Shown here: positions 29,478-40,555 of the stretch, in pieces
Layout: every line of letters begins with the position of its first letter
Position numbering within the stretch: the stretch's first letter is position 1
Assembly: GCA_003402285.1 (NCBI GenBank)
Contig: QFXG01000017.1
Span: 1-64,000, forward strand
DNA from: Candidatus Nitrotoga sp. SPKER
GTDB lineage: Bacteria; Pseudomonadota; Gammaproteobacteria; Burkholderiales; Gallionellaceae
Direction: 5' to 3'
Length of the DNA stretch: 64,000 nucleotides
Notes under the pieces: model-generated
What the model saw: only the letters and a program-made list of their open reading frames with translations
The model's database searches: none
Told to the model about the DNA's origin: nothing
Position numbers and translations under genes: made by a program

Positions 29478-30128
29478 TTAATTCTTGGCTAAAACCGCCA
29501 ATATCGTAGTCGTTGCGTATACTTTATCACCAATAGATACGTTTACGGCAGCCGTCAGTGGCAAGTATACGTCCACGCGCGAGCCGAAGCGGATGAAGCC
29601 ATACCGTTGACCACGTGTCAAAACAGCGCCTTCTTGTACATAACACAAGATACGGCGTGCTATCAGTCCAGCCACCTGCACACTGGTTACGTCTTGCCCG
29701 TCAGTTCTTTTAATCCATATGGCATTTCGCTCGTTTTCCAGCGAAGCCTTTGCCAGATCAGCATTCACAAACTTGCCAGGGAAATATTGAACGCGCTTCA
29801 CCAGGCCATCTATCGGACTGCGATTGGAATGCACATTAAATACATTCATAAACACGCTGATCTTGATGGCATCACGCTGAACATATGGATCCTGCGTACG
29901 CTCTACCGCCACAATGCGACCATCAGCTGGTGATAATACCGCATCTGTATCCTGTGGGATTGCACGCGGCGGGTCGCGAAAAAATTGCAGCACAAACAGC
30001 GCCACCAACCAAAACAGCAGCGACCACACACCGCCACCAAAATAGGATACCAAGCTAGCAATGAATACAGCGATGGCCAAGAACGGCCATCCCTCGCGTG
30101 CAATGATTGGATGGGGGTAATTAGACAT
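29478..30128 (-). CDS. psd: Phosphatidylserine decarboxylase proenzyme
   Basis: A short-form Psd of 216 residues with N-terminal membrane segments (about 14-50). Self-cleavage at Gly182-Ser183 in [11 protein letters not shown] would give the pyruvoyl group on the alpha chain. [16 protein letters not shown] is a conserved block. It makes phosphatidylethanolamine and is directly upstream of pssA in one transcription unit. Confidence 0.94.
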   Translation of the reverse strand: MSNYPHPIIAREGWPFLAIAVFIASLVSYFGGGVWSLLFWLVALFVLQFFRDPPRAIPQDTDAVLSPADGRIVAVERTQDPYVQRDAIKISVFMNVFNVHSNRSPIDGLVKRVQYFPGKFVNADLAKASLENERNAIWIKRTDGQDVTSVQVAGLIARRILCYVQEGAVLTRGQRYGFIRFGSRVDVYLPLTAAVNVSIGDKVYATTTILAVLAKN

Positions 30129-30186
30129 TAGAAGGGAAAAACAAAGAGTGAATTTTTAGATGCAGGAATTGCAGAACAAGAATCGT

Positions 30187-30244
30187 AAAGCTTAGGATTG
30201 AGAGCGCTCCAGCACCCACTATTCAAACTCTCAATCCTAGCTTT
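30187..30244. repeat. Long inverted repeat between psd and ilvC
   Basis: AAAGCT-T-AGGATTGAGAG (30187-30204) is complementary to CTCTCAATCCTAGCTTT (30228-30244), with one bulged T and a 23-base loop. It sits in the 127-base gap after ilvC. It could act as a terminator or mRNA stabiliser between ilvC and psd, although the following T-run is short. Confidence 0.6.
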
Positions 30245-30255
30245 TCTGTTCATTC

Positions 30256-31299
<1,044 letters not shown>

Positions 31300-31307
31300 T
31301 TAAAAAA

Positions 31308-31799
31308 TTAAAGTTTTAAAATGCGATTGCCACGCCCGATACCAGACGCGCCGGTACGCACAGTTTCCAGAATTAGGCTGCGGTCTATGGCTTGCAAAAA
31401 GCTTTCCAACTTTTGACAGGTGCCAGTTAATTCAATAGTGTAAGTTTTATCAGATACATCGATAATGCACCCACGGAAAATATCGGTCATGCGCTTCATC
31501 TCCTCACGCATCGCACCTTCCGCATGCACTTTCACTAACATTAACTCACGCTCCAGATGTCCGCCTTCGCTCAAATCCATTACCGCGACTACCTCAATCA
31601 GCTTGTTAAGCTGCTTGTAAATCTGCTCGATCACTTCGTCAGAACCACTTGTTACTATAGTCATTCGGGACAAAGTAGCATCTTCTGTGGGCGCCACAGT
31701 GAGAGATTCGATGTTGTAGCCGCGCGCTGAAAACAATCCGGAAACACGGGACAAGGCGCCCGCCTCATTTTCCATCAACAGAGAAATAATATGCCGCAT
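31308..31799 (-). CDS. ilvH: Acetolactate synthase, small (regulatory) subunit
   Basis: A 163-residue protein with an N-terminal ACT domain (ISLLMENEAGALSRVSGLFSARGYNIESLTV) and the C-terminal ALS small-subunit domain. It activates the catalytic subunit and confers valine feedback inhibition. Its start overlaps the ilvI stop by one base (TAATG), so the two subunits are translated in coupled fashion. Confidence 0.96.
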   Translation of the reverse strand: MRHIISLLMENEAGALSRVSGLFSARGYNIESLTVAPTEDATLSRMTIVTSGSDEVIEQIYKQLNKLIEVVAVMDLSEGGHLERELMLVKVHAEGAMREEMKRMTDIFRGCIIDVSDKTYTIELTGTCQKLESFLQAIDRSLILETVRTGASGIGRGNRILKL

Positions 31800-33505
31800 T
31801 ACAAATCCTCCGCTAGAATCACTTCAGATAAGCCTTTGCCACCCTGCACCATGGGAAACACGTTTTCAGTCTGGTCTGTTATGAAATCCATAAATACCAG
31901 CTGCTGCTTACGTTCAAATGCTTCTTTTAATGCAGGCTCAACATCCGATGGCTTTTCAATACGCATGCCAACATGACCATAAGCTTCTGCCAGTTTCACA
32001 AAATCGGGCAGTGCATCCATATAGGATTCGGCGTACCGGTTACCATGGAAGAATTGTTGCCACTGACGCACCATCCCCAGATAACGGTTATTCAACATGA
32101 TAATTTTGAGAGGTAATTGAAACTGTTTACAGGTGGAGAGCTCCTGAATGCACATTTGAATACTGCCTTCACCAGTAACGCATGCTACATGCGCATCTGG
32201 ATGCGCAAGTTGCACGCCCATTGCGGCGGGCAAACCAAACCCCATAGTGCCTAGCCCGCCGGAGTTAATCCAGCGACGCGGTTTATCAAATTTGTAGTAC
32301 TGCGCAGCCCACATCTGATGCTGTCCAACGTCAGACGTAATGAAAGCATCGCCCTGGGTAACTTCATATAGTTTTTCAATTACAAATTGTGGCTTAATTA
32401 TTTCATCCGAACTTTTGTAGACCAAACTATTTTTGCCGCGCCATTCCTTAATTTGCGCCCACCACGGCGCAATCGCCAGTTGATCAGGCTTTTCCTGGCT
32501 ACCGCGCAATTCCGCCAACAAATCGTTTAATACATGAGCTACATCCCCGACGATAGGTAAATCCACTTTCACCCGCTTGGAAATTGAGGAAGGATCAATG
32601 TCGATATGAATGACTTTACGTTTTTCCTGACTAAAATGCTTAACATTACCAACCACACGATCATCAAAACGTGCTCCCACGGCCAGCAACACATCACAAT
32701 ACTGCATCCCCATGTTTGCCTCGTACGTGCCATGCATGCCCAACATTCCAACAAATTGCTTATCTGTCGCCGGATAGCCACCCAACCCCATCAAAGTGTT
32801 GGTACAGGGAAAGCCCAACAAATGTACGAGCTCAGTCAATTGTTTAGACGCATCAGCCAGGATCACTCCACCACCCGCATAAATCATCGGCCGTTTGGCT
32901 GTCAGTAGCAACTGCACAGCATTTTTGATCTGCTCCAAGTCACTATGCTGAGCCGGATGATAGGAGCGGATACTCACCGATGCTGGATAGCTGAAATCAG
33001 TCTTTTGACAGGATATATCTTTTGGAATATCCACCAGTACTGGCCCAGGGCGCCCACTTTTTGCGAGATAGAATGCCTTTTTAATGGTACTGGCGATTTC
33101 CTTAACATCTTTGACCAAGAAATTATGCTTTACGCAAGGTCGCGTTATGCCAACAGTATCCACCTCCTGAAAAGCATCTTCGCCGATGGCATAAGTCGGC
33201 ACTTGGCCACTGATGATTACCATAGGAATAGAATCCATATAGGCAGTGGCAATACCTGTGACTGCATTTGTTACCCCGGGGCCAGAGGTAACTAACGCGA
33301 CCCCAACTTTATCAGTGGAACGGGCATACCCGTCGGCAGCATGTACTGCAGCCTGTTCATGGCGAACGAGTATATGTTTAACCTGATCCTGGGTGAACAA
33401 CGCATCGTAAATGTGCAAGACCGCACCACCAGGGTAGCCAAACACATATTCAGCCCCCTCTTCCTGCAAACATCTAATAGTTATTTCCGCACCCGTCAGT
33501 TCCAT
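31799..33505 (-). CDS. ilvI: Acetolactate synthase, large (catalytic) subunit
   Basis: A thiamine-diphosphate enzyme of 568 residues. It has the N-terminal TPP domain (GYPGGAVLHIYDAL, and Glu in VRHEQAAVHAADGYAR), the central FAD/regulatory domain, and the C-terminal TPP domain with the metal site VTGEGSIQMCIQELST...LNN. It forms acetolactate or acetohydroxybutyrate, the first step of valine, leucine and isoleucine synthesis. It is the first gene of ilvIHC. Confidence 0.97.
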   Translation of the reverse strand: MELTGAEITIRCLQEEGAEYVFGYPGGAVLHIYDALFTQDQVKHILVRHEQAAVHAADGYARSTDKVGVALVTSGPGVTNAVTGIATAYMDSIPMVIISGQVPTYAIGEDAFQEVDTVGITRPCVKHNFLVKDVKEIASTIKKAFYLAKSGRPGPVLVDIPKDISCQKTDFSYPASVSIRSYHPAQHSDLEQIKNAVQLLLTAKRPMIYAGGGVILADASKQLTELVHLLGFPCTNTLMGLGGYPATDKQFVGMLGMHGTYEANMGMQYCDVLLAVGARFDDRVVGNVKHFSQEKRKVIHIDIDPSSISKRVKVDLPIVGDVAHVLNDLLAELRGSQEKPDQLAIAPWWAQIKEWRGKNSLVYKSSDEIIKPQFVIEKLYEVTQGDAFITSDVGQHQMWAAQYYKFDKPRRWINSGGLGTMGFGLPAAMGVQLAHPDAHVACVTGEGSIQMCIQELSTCKQFQLPLKIIMLNNRYLGMVRQWQQFFHGNRYAESYMDALPDFVKLAEAYGHVGMRIEKPSDVEPALKEAFERKQQLVFMDFITDQTENVFPMVQGGKGLSEVILAEDL

Positions 33506-33544
33506 GTCAAACTACCTTAGCAAACAATAATTAAAGAACCGTGC

Positions 33545-33573
33545 AAGATAAAGGTTAGATGCATTTTGGTCAA
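33545..33573 (-). promoter_or_regulatory. Putative ilvIHC promoter
   Basis: On the minus strand, TTGACC (33568-33573), 17 bases and TATCTT (33545-33550) lie about 40 bases before the ilvI start. No leader peptide with a run of branched-chain codons was recognised, so attenuation is not supported. Confidence 0.6.
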
Positions 33574-33796
33574 CCCCCGCCAGGACAAGATTAACAATTA
33601 TCTATTGATTTATGATGAAATTTGTTAGCATTAGACACTCATTAATTTATAAAGGTATCTATAAAAAATCAAAATCCTCTCCTAGTTGCAATGTTGCTTT
33701 AATATCTACTTACTTACATATTTTTAGAGACATTTAGCGCTGTGTAATTTTTGGCACCTTGAATATTAAAATTGGGGTAATTATTGGATTCCAGTA

Positions 33797-34405
33797 TTGC
33801 CCAGCAGCTTTCACCCATCAGGGGAGCATTTCAAACTGGCCAGCCACGACGAACTTTCCAGATTTCTCGCTGAAACCGAACGCCGCGCCTATAAACAAGC
33901 ATTGTTCGCGATACGTAACGAACATGTGGCGCTAGATATCGTACAGGACTCTATGCTCAAGCTTGCCGAAAAATATGGCAATAAACCTGCGAATGAGCTA
34001 CCCCTGTTATTTCAGCGTATCTTGCAAAATACTATTCGCGACCATTGCAGAAGACAGAAAGTCCGCTCCAGGTGGGTTTCGCTGATGTCCTCACTAATTC
34101 CAGAGCACGAGGAAGCTGAATATGAGCCGCTGGATAGCCTTCAAGACGAAGACAATAACAGTCAAGGACTTGCGCCTGATGCATCTTTTGAACAATCCCA
34201 ACTTATTGCTCTAATTGAGGAAGCATTAATCATTCTCCCAGCGCGTCAACGAGAGGCCTTTCTGTTGCGTTACTGGGAGGATATGGATACGACAGAAACG
34301 GCGGCGATCATGGGTTGCTCGGAAGGCAGCGTCAAAACACACTGTTCACGCGCTACCCATAGCCTCGCAGCCATTTTGAGGAAAAAAGGAGTTCACTTGC
34401 CATGA
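33797..34405 (+). CDS. ECF-type RNA polymerase sigma factor
   Basis: A 202-residue sigma-70 family protein: region 2 near residues 25-90 (HVALDIVQDSMLKLAEKYG, LFQRILQNTIRDHCRRQK) and region 4 near 140-195 (LPARQREAFLLRYWEDMDTTETAAIMGCSEGSVKTH). No ATG lies at the right place. TTG 33797 is the best start, with no strong ribosome-binding site, so the N terminus is uncertain. The stop overlaps the next gene (ATGA). The sigma/DUF3619/DUF3106 trio is common in betaproteobacteria. The DUF3619 membrane protein could act as its anti-sigma partner, which is inference. Confidence 0.88.
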   Translation: MPSSFHPSGEHFKLASHDELSRFLAETERRAYKQALFAIRNEHVALDIVQDSMLKLAEKYGNKPANELPLLFQRILQNTIRDHCRRQKVRSRWVSLMSSLIPEHEEAEYEPLDSLQDEDNNSQGLAPDASFEQSQLIALIEEALIILPARQREAFLLRYWEDMDTTETAAIMGCSEGSVKTHCSRATHSLAAILRKKGVHLP

Positions 34406-34746
34406 AAAAAGAAGAGCTGAACCATGAAAATATCAAGCAATTGCTTAATCAGTCCGTCGCACAACTCGAACGACCTACGCTGACACGCCTGCACCACGTG
34501 CGGGAACAAGCCATGGCACGTTATACTGCCCGCGGTGCTGAGCCGGTATATGCTCGCGCTGGGCATGCCATATGGCATGCCTTCGGTGCTCAACACAAGT
34601 CACGTTTGTGGGCTACCACTTTGCTGGTTGCGATTATTCTGTTCAGTGCTACGGCCTATTGGAATCAAATTACAAAATCGGATACAACTGACGTAGACAT
34701 CGCTATTCTGACAGGTGATTTGCCCATACACTTTTACGTTGACTGA
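34402..34746 (+). CDS. DUF3619 family membrane protein
   Basis: A 114-residue protein with a soluble N-terminal half (IKQLLNQSVAQLERPTLTRLHHVREQAM) and one membrane helix (about 70-90, WATTLLVAIILFSATAYW). The short C terminus DVDIAILTGDLPIHFYVD is characteristic of DUF3619. Start overlaps the sigma-factor stop by four bases. Topology and coupling suggest a membrane-bound partner or regulator of the sigma factor. This is not demonstrated. Confidence 0.8.
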   Translation: MKKEELNHENIKQLLNQSVAQLERPTLTRLHHVREQAMARYTARGAEPVYARAGHAIWHAFGAQHKSRLWATTLLVAIILFSATAYWNQITKSDTTDVDIAILTGDLPIHFYVD

Positions 34747-34754
34747 TACAAATT

Positions 34755-35165
34755 ATGTACCTAATCCGCCATCGTCTGCTTACATTCAGTGTCGTCATGC
34801 TTTTGTTTCTGCCAGTAATAGCTGGGGCACAAACTTGGGATAATCTCACCCCGGTGCAAAAAGAAGCACTGGCTCCGCTTTCTAAAGAATGGAATACACT
34901 GCAATCACAGCAACAACAACGTCTCATTAATTTGGCAAAACACTACCCACAGCTAGATACGGTACAGAAACAACGTCTGCATAACAGACTGGAAAAATGG
35001 AGCAAACTAACGCCTGAACAGCGTAACCGTGCCCGCGAAAAATTTCAGGCATTTAGTAAAATTCCTTTGGAAAAACGCGAACAGGTCAAACAAATGGTTC
35101 GTCAACAAGAAGCTCAGAAATTAAGCATGCCTGCTTCAAATCCGGTATTAACCAACACGCCATAA
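34755..35165 (+). CDS. DUF3106 domain exported protein
   Basis: A 136-residue protein with a signal-like hydrophobic start (LLTFSVVMLLFLPVIAGAQT). Helical repeats rich in Trp, Gln and Arg follow (WDNLTPVQKEALAPLSKEW, WSKLTPEQRNRAREKFQAF), the DUF3106 pattern. Likely periplasmic, with heptad-like LTPEQ repeats resembling small stress-sensing proteins. It is last in the sigma-factor operon. Function unknown. Confidence 0.8.
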   Translation: MYLIRHRLLTFSVVMLLFLPVIAGAQTWDNLTPVQKEALAPLSKEWNTLQSQQQQRLINLAKHYPQLDTVQKQRLHNRLEKWSKLTPEQRNRAREKFQAFSKIPLEKREQVKQMVRQQEAQKLSMPASNPVLTNTP

Positions 35166-35466
35166 ATTTATAGTCATGTTTTTTAAATCATGGATTTGCT
35201 GAACCCTGTAACCACTCGATCAAACTGATTTACGTGAATATGAAGTAAGGTGCGCTTAAAAAATTAAATCCACCGCTTCTATAATTTCGCTTTCAAACTG
35301 TCTATTGCACTTTGTTGTCTATCAATCAATACGTGTAGCTGCAATTTTTAAGCTGTTTGACGTAGCAGCTCTAGAGCTATTAATTTTAAGTCCTTTGCTT
35401 TTTAACTTTATACGTTTCAAATATAAGCGAATTTATTTTTGATGCCTTACAAACGTCGCAGGTGCT
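35166..35466. other. Convergent intergenic region
   Basis: About 300 AT-rich bases between the DUF3106 gene and the 3' end of ssb. It holds the 12-base palindrome AGCTCTAGAGCT (35367-35378) but no clear intrinsic terminator and no recognisable coding sequence. Confidence 0.6.
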
Positions 35467-35931
35467 TCAAAACGGTATGTCGTCATCAAAATTATCAAAG
35501 CCACCGCTCTTAACTGGTGCCGGCTTATTGGTATTGGTAGCAGACGCACCCACTGACGATGATGCAGCTGGTTTATCCACCGTGTCAAAATTACCACTGC
35601 CCGATTTACTAGACAGCATTTGCATCTCATTAACAATGATATCAGTGGTATAGCGATCCTTGCCTTCCTTGTCCTGCCATTTGCGCGTGGCAAGTTTGCC
35701 CTCAATATAAATCATCGAACCTTTTTTCAAAAATTCTCCGGCAATTTCTGCCAGGCGACGGTAGAAGGTGAGGTTATGCCATTCGGTTTTTTCCTGTTTC
35801 TCCCCGCTTTTATCCTTCCAGTTTTCTGAGGTAGCCAATGTGGCATTGGTCACTGCTTCGCCATTAGGCATGTAACGCGTTTCCGGATCCTTACCCAGCC
35901 GTCCTACTAAAATTACTTTGTTTACCGACAT
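35467..35931 (-). CDS. ssb: Single-stranded DNA-binding protein
   Basis: SSB of 154 residues: an OB-fold ([60 protein letters not shown]), then a disordered linker rich in Ser, Ala and Asn. The acidic tip FDDDIPF binds repair and replication partners. The AGGAGGAG site precedes ATG 35931. It lies just after the MFS gene and near divergent uvrA. No LexA box of the CTGT-N8-ACAG type was seen. Confidence 0.97.
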   Translation of the reverse strand: MSVNKVILVGRLGKDPETRYMPNGEAVTNATLATSENWKDKSGEKQEKTEWHNLTFYRRLAEIAGEFLKKGSMIYIEGKLATRKWQDKEGKDRYTTDIIVNEMQMLSSKSGSGNFDTVDKPAASSSVGASATNTNKPAPVKSGGFDNFDDDIPF

Positions 35932-35932
35932 A

Positions 35933-37315
35933 TCATTCTCCTCCTCTCACTAAATTTTCTACCGCGGCTTCGTCAAAGCCACTCATATCTACTTTAAGGC
36001 AAGCCATACATTCGGCTGGCACTACCATTACTTCGCGCACCCCATTTAATTGCGCCAAGCGTTGTTGCAAAACGGTGCCCGCGCGTTCATCCATTTCAGG
36101 CAATGGGTACATTTTTGTACGAACTGCTGCAGGTGGTTGCATGGTGCTGGCAACTAGCAACCATAGCAATAACAAACCTACCGCAAACATAAACACGGCA
36201 TTACCGCCAAAATATTGCATCAGAAAGCCACCCGCAATCGCTCCAAAGAATGCGCCGAAAAATTGCACGCTGCTATATACGCCCATCGCCGTTCCTTTGG
36301 CCGCCAGTGGGGCAATCTTACTGATCATTGAAGGCAATGTTGCCTCCAATACGTTAAATGCGGTAAAGAACAGCAACAACGACAATATTACCCCCCACAC
36401 ACTGTTCTGCATCAGCATCAATGATAATTGCCCTAGCGCTGCCATTGAAATCGCACCCATGAACACCTGCTTCATTTTTGCTTTTTTCTCGGCGACAATG
36501 ATGGGCGGCACCATCAACATGAGGGCTAGCAACATAACTGGCAAATATACTTGCCAATGTTGCGCAACCTCCAGCCCATTATTTTTCAGCACGAACGGCA
36601 CTTGCATGAATACCGACATTAGGATTGCATGCAAAGAAAAAATACCAAAATCGAGTCGTAACAAATCTTTGTTACGCAGCACATCGCCAAATCGTTTGCT
36701 GTTCGCCCCGGAACCAGAATGGAAGCGCGTGATGGCCGGATTGGGAATTACAAAGGCCACAAACAGCATGGCCAGAAGAGCCAATACACCAGTCAGTGCA
36801 AAAATTCCAGACACATCTATCGCTTGATACAACACCGGTGCCAGCACCAGTGATATCGCAAATGTAATGCCAATAGTGATACCTATCATTCCCATCGCTT
36901 TGGTGCGGACTTCCTCGCGCGTGAGGTCGGCGGTTAGCGCCATTACTGCAGCATTAATTGCTCCCGCTCCCTGTATCGCACGTCCAGCGATGACCCAATA
37001 GATGTTATCTGCCGAAGCTGCAATGAAGCTGCCGATGGCGAATAGAAGCAGTCCAGCATAAATCACCGGTTTGCGCCCGTAATGGTCAGACATCCAGCCA
37101 GCTGGAATTTGCAATACTGCCTGGGTCAGACCATAAGCTCCTAGGGCAATACCGATCAGAGTACGGCTTTCACCGCCAGGCAACCGTTCGGCAGCATATA
37201 ACGCAAATACCGGCAAAATGATGAACAACCCCAGCATCCGCAGACCATAAATACCGGCTAAGCCCATACTGGCACGGCGCTCAAGTGGTGTCATTGAATC
37301 AGGTGTGTATCCCAT
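35933..37315 (-). CDS. MFS transporter with C-terminal soluble domain
   Basis: A 460-residue major facilitator protein with about twelve helices over residues 1-395. The loop motif [17 protein letters not shown] between helices 2 and 3 is typical of drug/proton antiporters (DHA1-like). Beyond the last helix is a soluble extension of about 55 residues ([26 protein letters not shown]), predicted to be a small beta-alpha-beta domain like HMA or ACT folds. Substrate unknown. This gene-ssb-uvrA neighbourhood recurs in betaproteobacteria. Confidence 0.88.
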   Translation of the reverse strand: MGYTPDSMTPLERRASMGLAGIYGLRMLGLFIILPVFALYAAERLPGGESRTLIGIALGAYGLTQAVLQIPAGWMSDHYGRKPVIYAGLLLFAIGSFIAASADNIYWVIAGRAIQGAGAINAAVMALTADLTREEVRTKAMGMIGITIGITFAISLVLAPVLYQAIDVSGIFALTGVLALLAMLFVAFVIPNPAITRFHSGSGANSKRFGDVLRNKDLLRLDFGIFSLHAILMSVFMQVPFVLKNNGLEVAQHWQVYLPVMLLALMLMVPPIIVAEKKAKMKQVFMGAISMAALGQLSLMLMQNSVWGVILSLLLFFTAFNVLEATLPSMISKIAPLAAKGTAMGVYSSVQFFGAFFGAIAGGFLMQYFGGNAVFMFAVGLLLLWLLVASTMQPPAAVRTKMYPLPEMDERAGTVLQQRLAQLNGVREVMVVPAECMACLKVDMSGFDEAAVENLVRGGE

Positions 37316-37381
37316 ATGAAGTGTTGAAAGCGCAAAAAATCGCGTATATTAGCAGGTTTAGCGCAACCTACGGTAACCGGC

Positions 37382-40210
37382 ATGGACAGTATCAAAATAC
37401 GTGGTGCACGCACGCACAACCTGAAAAACATCAGCCTGGATTTACCGCGCAATCAACTTGTAGTCATCACCGGATTGTCCGGTTCCGGCAAGTCTTCCCT
37501 CGCTTTTGATACGTTGTATGCAGAGGGGCAACGACGCTATGTAGAATCACTTTCCGCTTACGCGCGCCAGTTTTTGCAACTCATGGCAAAGCCAGATGTG
37601 GATTTGATCGAAGGCTTGTCGCCTGCCATCGCTATTGAGCAAAAGGCCACCTCGCATAACCCGCGTTCCACCGTTGGTACGGTGACGGAAATTCACGACT
37701 ACTTGCGCCTGCTTTTTGCGCGCGCAGGTGATCCCTATTGTCCGCAGCATGATCTGGTGTTACAGGCCCAAAGCGTTGGACAAATGGTGGATCATGTACT
37801 GCAACTGCCAGAAGACACGCGCATTATGATTCTTTCTCCATTGGTCATTGAGCGCAAAGGCGAACAAATTGATTTATTTAATGAGTTACGTGCACAAGGT
37901 TTCATGCGACTGCGCGTAAACGGTACCGTGCATGAAATAGATAAGCTGCCCACGCTAGCAAAAAACAAGAAACACACTATTGAGATAGTGGTAGATCGGC
38001 TGAAAGCCAGCGCAGACAATCAGCAACGCCTGGCAGAATCCTTCGAGACCGCATTGCGCCACGCCGAGGGACGCGCATTGGCAGTGGAAATGGACAGCGG
38101 CAAAGAACATATATTTTCCGCCAAGTTTGCCTGCTCAATATGCAATTATTCGTTGCCAGAACTGGAGCCACGTTTATTTTCGTTCAACAACCCAATGGGT
38201 GCTTGCCCAAAATGCGATGGATTAGGCAACATCAGTTTCTTTGATCCAAAACGGATTGTCGCTTTCCCACAATTGTCATTAAGTTCTGGGGCAATTAAAG
38301 GATGGGATCGACGTAATCAGTTTTATTACCAAATGTTAGACAGCTTGGCCAAACATTACGATTTCGATCTGGAACGTCCATTCGAAAGCCTTCCGGAAAA
38401 AACACAGCAGATTATTTTGTATGGTAGCGGCAAGGAGGAAATCTCTTTCAGTTATCTCAACGAGCGCGGTAAGCCCACGCTACGTGAGCATGCATTCGAA
38501 GGCATCATTAATAATCTGGAGCGGCGTTACAAGGAAACCACATCACCTACTGTGCGCGAAGAGCTGGCAAAACATCTCAACACCTGCATCTGCCCTGAAT
38601 GCAAGGGTACGCGCCTGCGCCTGGAAGCGCGCAATGTGCGCATCGCAGATCATGCTATTTACGAGCTAAGCGCATTACCCTTGAAGCAAGCACTTGCTTT
38701 CTTTCAACAGGTGAAGTTGTTAGGTCACAAGCAGGCCATTGCGGAAAGAATCGTGCACGAAATTGCCAGTCGTCTAATCTTTCTCAACAACGTCGGCTTG
38801 GAATATCTGTCGCTAGATCGTTCGGCAGAGACCTTATCTGGTGGTGAATCACAACGCATCCGGCTAGCCTCGCAAATTGGCTCCGGTCTGACCGGTGTAA
38901 TGTATGTATTAGACGAGCCTTCCATTGGCCTGCATCAGCGTGATAATGATCGTTTGTTGAGTACGCTAAAACGCTTGCGTGACATGGGTAACAGTGTAAT
39001 CGTGGTAGAGCATGACGCGGATGCAATCCAGGCTGCCGACCACGTGGTGGACATGGGTCCCGGTGCGGGCGAACATGGGGGCATGGTTGTCGCACAAGGC
39101 ACACCGCAAGAAGTATGTGCCAACCAGCATTCACTGACGGGTGATTATCTTTCTGGTCGGCGCAACCTCGAAGTACCAAAAAAATATCTCTCTCCCGATG
39201 CAGAACGTATGCTACAAATTCAAGGCGCATGCGGTAACAACCTGAAACACGTCACGCTTAATTTACCTGTTGGTCTGCTGGTGTGTATCACGGGCGTATC
39301 CGGCTCCGGCAAGTCCACCCTCATCAACGATACGCTGTATCACGCCGTCGCACAGCACTTGTATGGAAGTAATACCGAACCCGCGCCATTTGTCAAAATA
39401 GAAGGGCTGGAATTTTTCGACAAGGTTATTAACGTGGATCAGTCGCCCATCGGACGCACCCCAAGATCTAACCCCGCCACCTACACCGGCCTGTTCACTC
39501 CTATCCGCGAACTATTCGCTGGAGTGCCGCAATCGCGCGAGCGCGGCTATGGTCCAGGACGATTCTCCTTCAACGTAAAAGGCGGCCGCTGCGAATCCTG
39601 CCAAGGCGATGGTGTAATCAAAGTCGAGATGCATTTCCTGCCCGACCTCTATGTGCCATGTGACGTATGCCATAGCATGCGCTATAACCGAGAAACACTA
39701 GAGATACAATATAAGGGGCGAAACATCCACCAGATTTTGCAAATGACAGTGGAACATGCACATGAATTTTTCAAACCGGTGCCAATCATCGCACGTAAGC
39801 TGCAAACGATGCTCGACGTGGGACTCGGCTATATCACATTAGGGCAAAGCGCAACTACGCTATCCGGGGGTGAAGCTCAACGTATTAAATTGTCTCTGGA
39901 ACTTTCCAAACGTGACACAGGACGAACGCTGTATATCCTAGACGAGCCCACAACCGGATTGCATTTTCACGATATCGCCCTGCTTTTAAAAGTTATTCAG
40001 AAGCTGCGTGACCAAGGAAACACCGTAGTAGTAATCGAACATAACCTCGACGTAATAAAGACTGCCGACTGGATTATAGACCTGGGACCTGAGGGCGGAG
40101 GGGGAGGGGGGGATATCATCGCACAAGGCTCGCCAAATGACATTGCCGCTAATCCGCAAAGTGTTACTGGCACTTACCTGAAACAAATGTTGGAAATAAC
40201 CAGGCAATAG
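37382..40210 (+). CDS. uvrA: UvrABC system protein A (excinuclease subunit A)
   Basis: UvrA of 942 residues, the damage-scanning ATPase of nucleotide excision repair. It has two ABC modules: Walker [11 protein letters not shown] (31-40) and [10 protein letters not shown] (about 638-647), with signatures LSGGESQRI and LSGGEAQRI. Zinc-binding cysteine sets are visible as CSIC...CPKC and CESCQ...CDVC. A glycine run ([10 protein letters not shown]) precedes the C terminus. It is transcribed away from the MFS gene. A weak TTGAAA/TATATT pair lies upstream at 15-base spacing. Confidence 0.97.
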   Translation: MDSIKIRGARTHNLKNISLDLPRNQLVVITGLSGSGKSSLAFDTLYAEGQRRYVESLSAYARQFLQLMAKPDVDLIEGLSPAIAIEQKATSHNPRSTVGTVTEIHDYLRLLFARAGDPYCPQHDLVLQAQSVGQMVDHVLQLPEDTRIMILSPLVIERKGEQIDLFNELRAQGFMRLRVNGTVHEIDKLPTLAKNKKHTIEIVVDRLKASADNQQRLAESFETALRHAEGRALAVEMDSGKEHIFSAKFACSICNYSLPELEPRLFSFNNPMGACPKCDGLGNISFFDPKRIVAFPQLSLSSGAIKGWDRRNQFYYQMLDSLAKHYDFDLERPFESLPEKTQQIILYGSGKEEISFSYLNERGKPTLREHAFEGIINNLERRYKETTSPTVREELAKHLNTCICPECKGTRLRLEARNVRIADHAIYELSALPLKQALAFFQQVKLLGHKQAIAERIVHEIASRLIFLNNVGLEYLSLDRSAETLSGGESQRIRLASQIGSGLTGVMYVLDEPSIGLHQRDNDRLLSTLKRLRDMGNSVIVVEHDADAIQAADHVVDMGPGAGEHGGMVVAQGTPQEVCANQHSLTGDYLSGRRNLEVPKKYLSPDAERMLQIQGACGNNLKHVTLNLPVGLLVCITGVSGSGKSTLINDTLYHAVAQHLYGSNTEPAPFVKIEGLEFFDKVINVDQSPIGRTPRSNPATYTGLFTPIRELFAGVPQSRERGYGPGRFSFNVKGGRCESCQGDGVIKVEMHFLPDLYVPCDVCHSMRYNRETLEIQYKGRNIHQILQMTVEHAHEFFKPVPIIARKLQTMLDVGLGYITLGQSATTLSGGEAQRIKLSLELSKRDTGRTLYILDEPTTGLHFHDIALLLKVIQKLRDQGNTVVVIEHNLDVIKTADWIIDLGPEGGGGGGDIIAQGSPNDIAANPQSVTGTYLKQMLEITRQ

Positions 40211-40555
40211 GAGATTAGTTCTATCAATCACCGTTCACCCGGTTCATTCCTCATCCTATCAAATCACACGCCATTCGCAGTAAACTACATCCACAAAACT
40301 ACATGATCTCCGGCATAGCCAGAGATCGATTACTGAAGTGTAATTAAAGGTAAATGACAACATATCATGACCAAATTTTAAACTCTAAAAAATATAGAAT
40401 AGGAAGCCATTAAATCGCAGCATAAAAGGATCAATTTTTTTTGCAATACTTACCAATATTATGTTACCCTGCCTCAGCTGTTAGAAGTTTCTAAGAGCCC
40501 CCGCGGACGGTACGAGTGGGTTTATCTTATAATTTATTTACTTAGAGGAGTAATA
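40211..40555. other. Intergenic region upstream of the exported protein
   Basis: These 345 AT-rich bases contain a 9-bp inverted repeat with one mismatch after uvrA (GATCTC-C-GGC, ATA, GCC-A-GAGATC, 40305-40327) and a TATAAT box at 40528-40533 without a good -35. No coding sequence was recognised. Confidence 0.6.

Noticed and set aside
35367-35378. Palindrome AGCTCTAGAGCT as a terminator or operator
   Set aside because: Too short, no T-run and no adjacent promoter.
37316-37381. LexA (SOS) box between the MFS gene and uvrA
   Set aside because: No CTGT-N8-ACAG pattern was found, so SOS control is not claimed.
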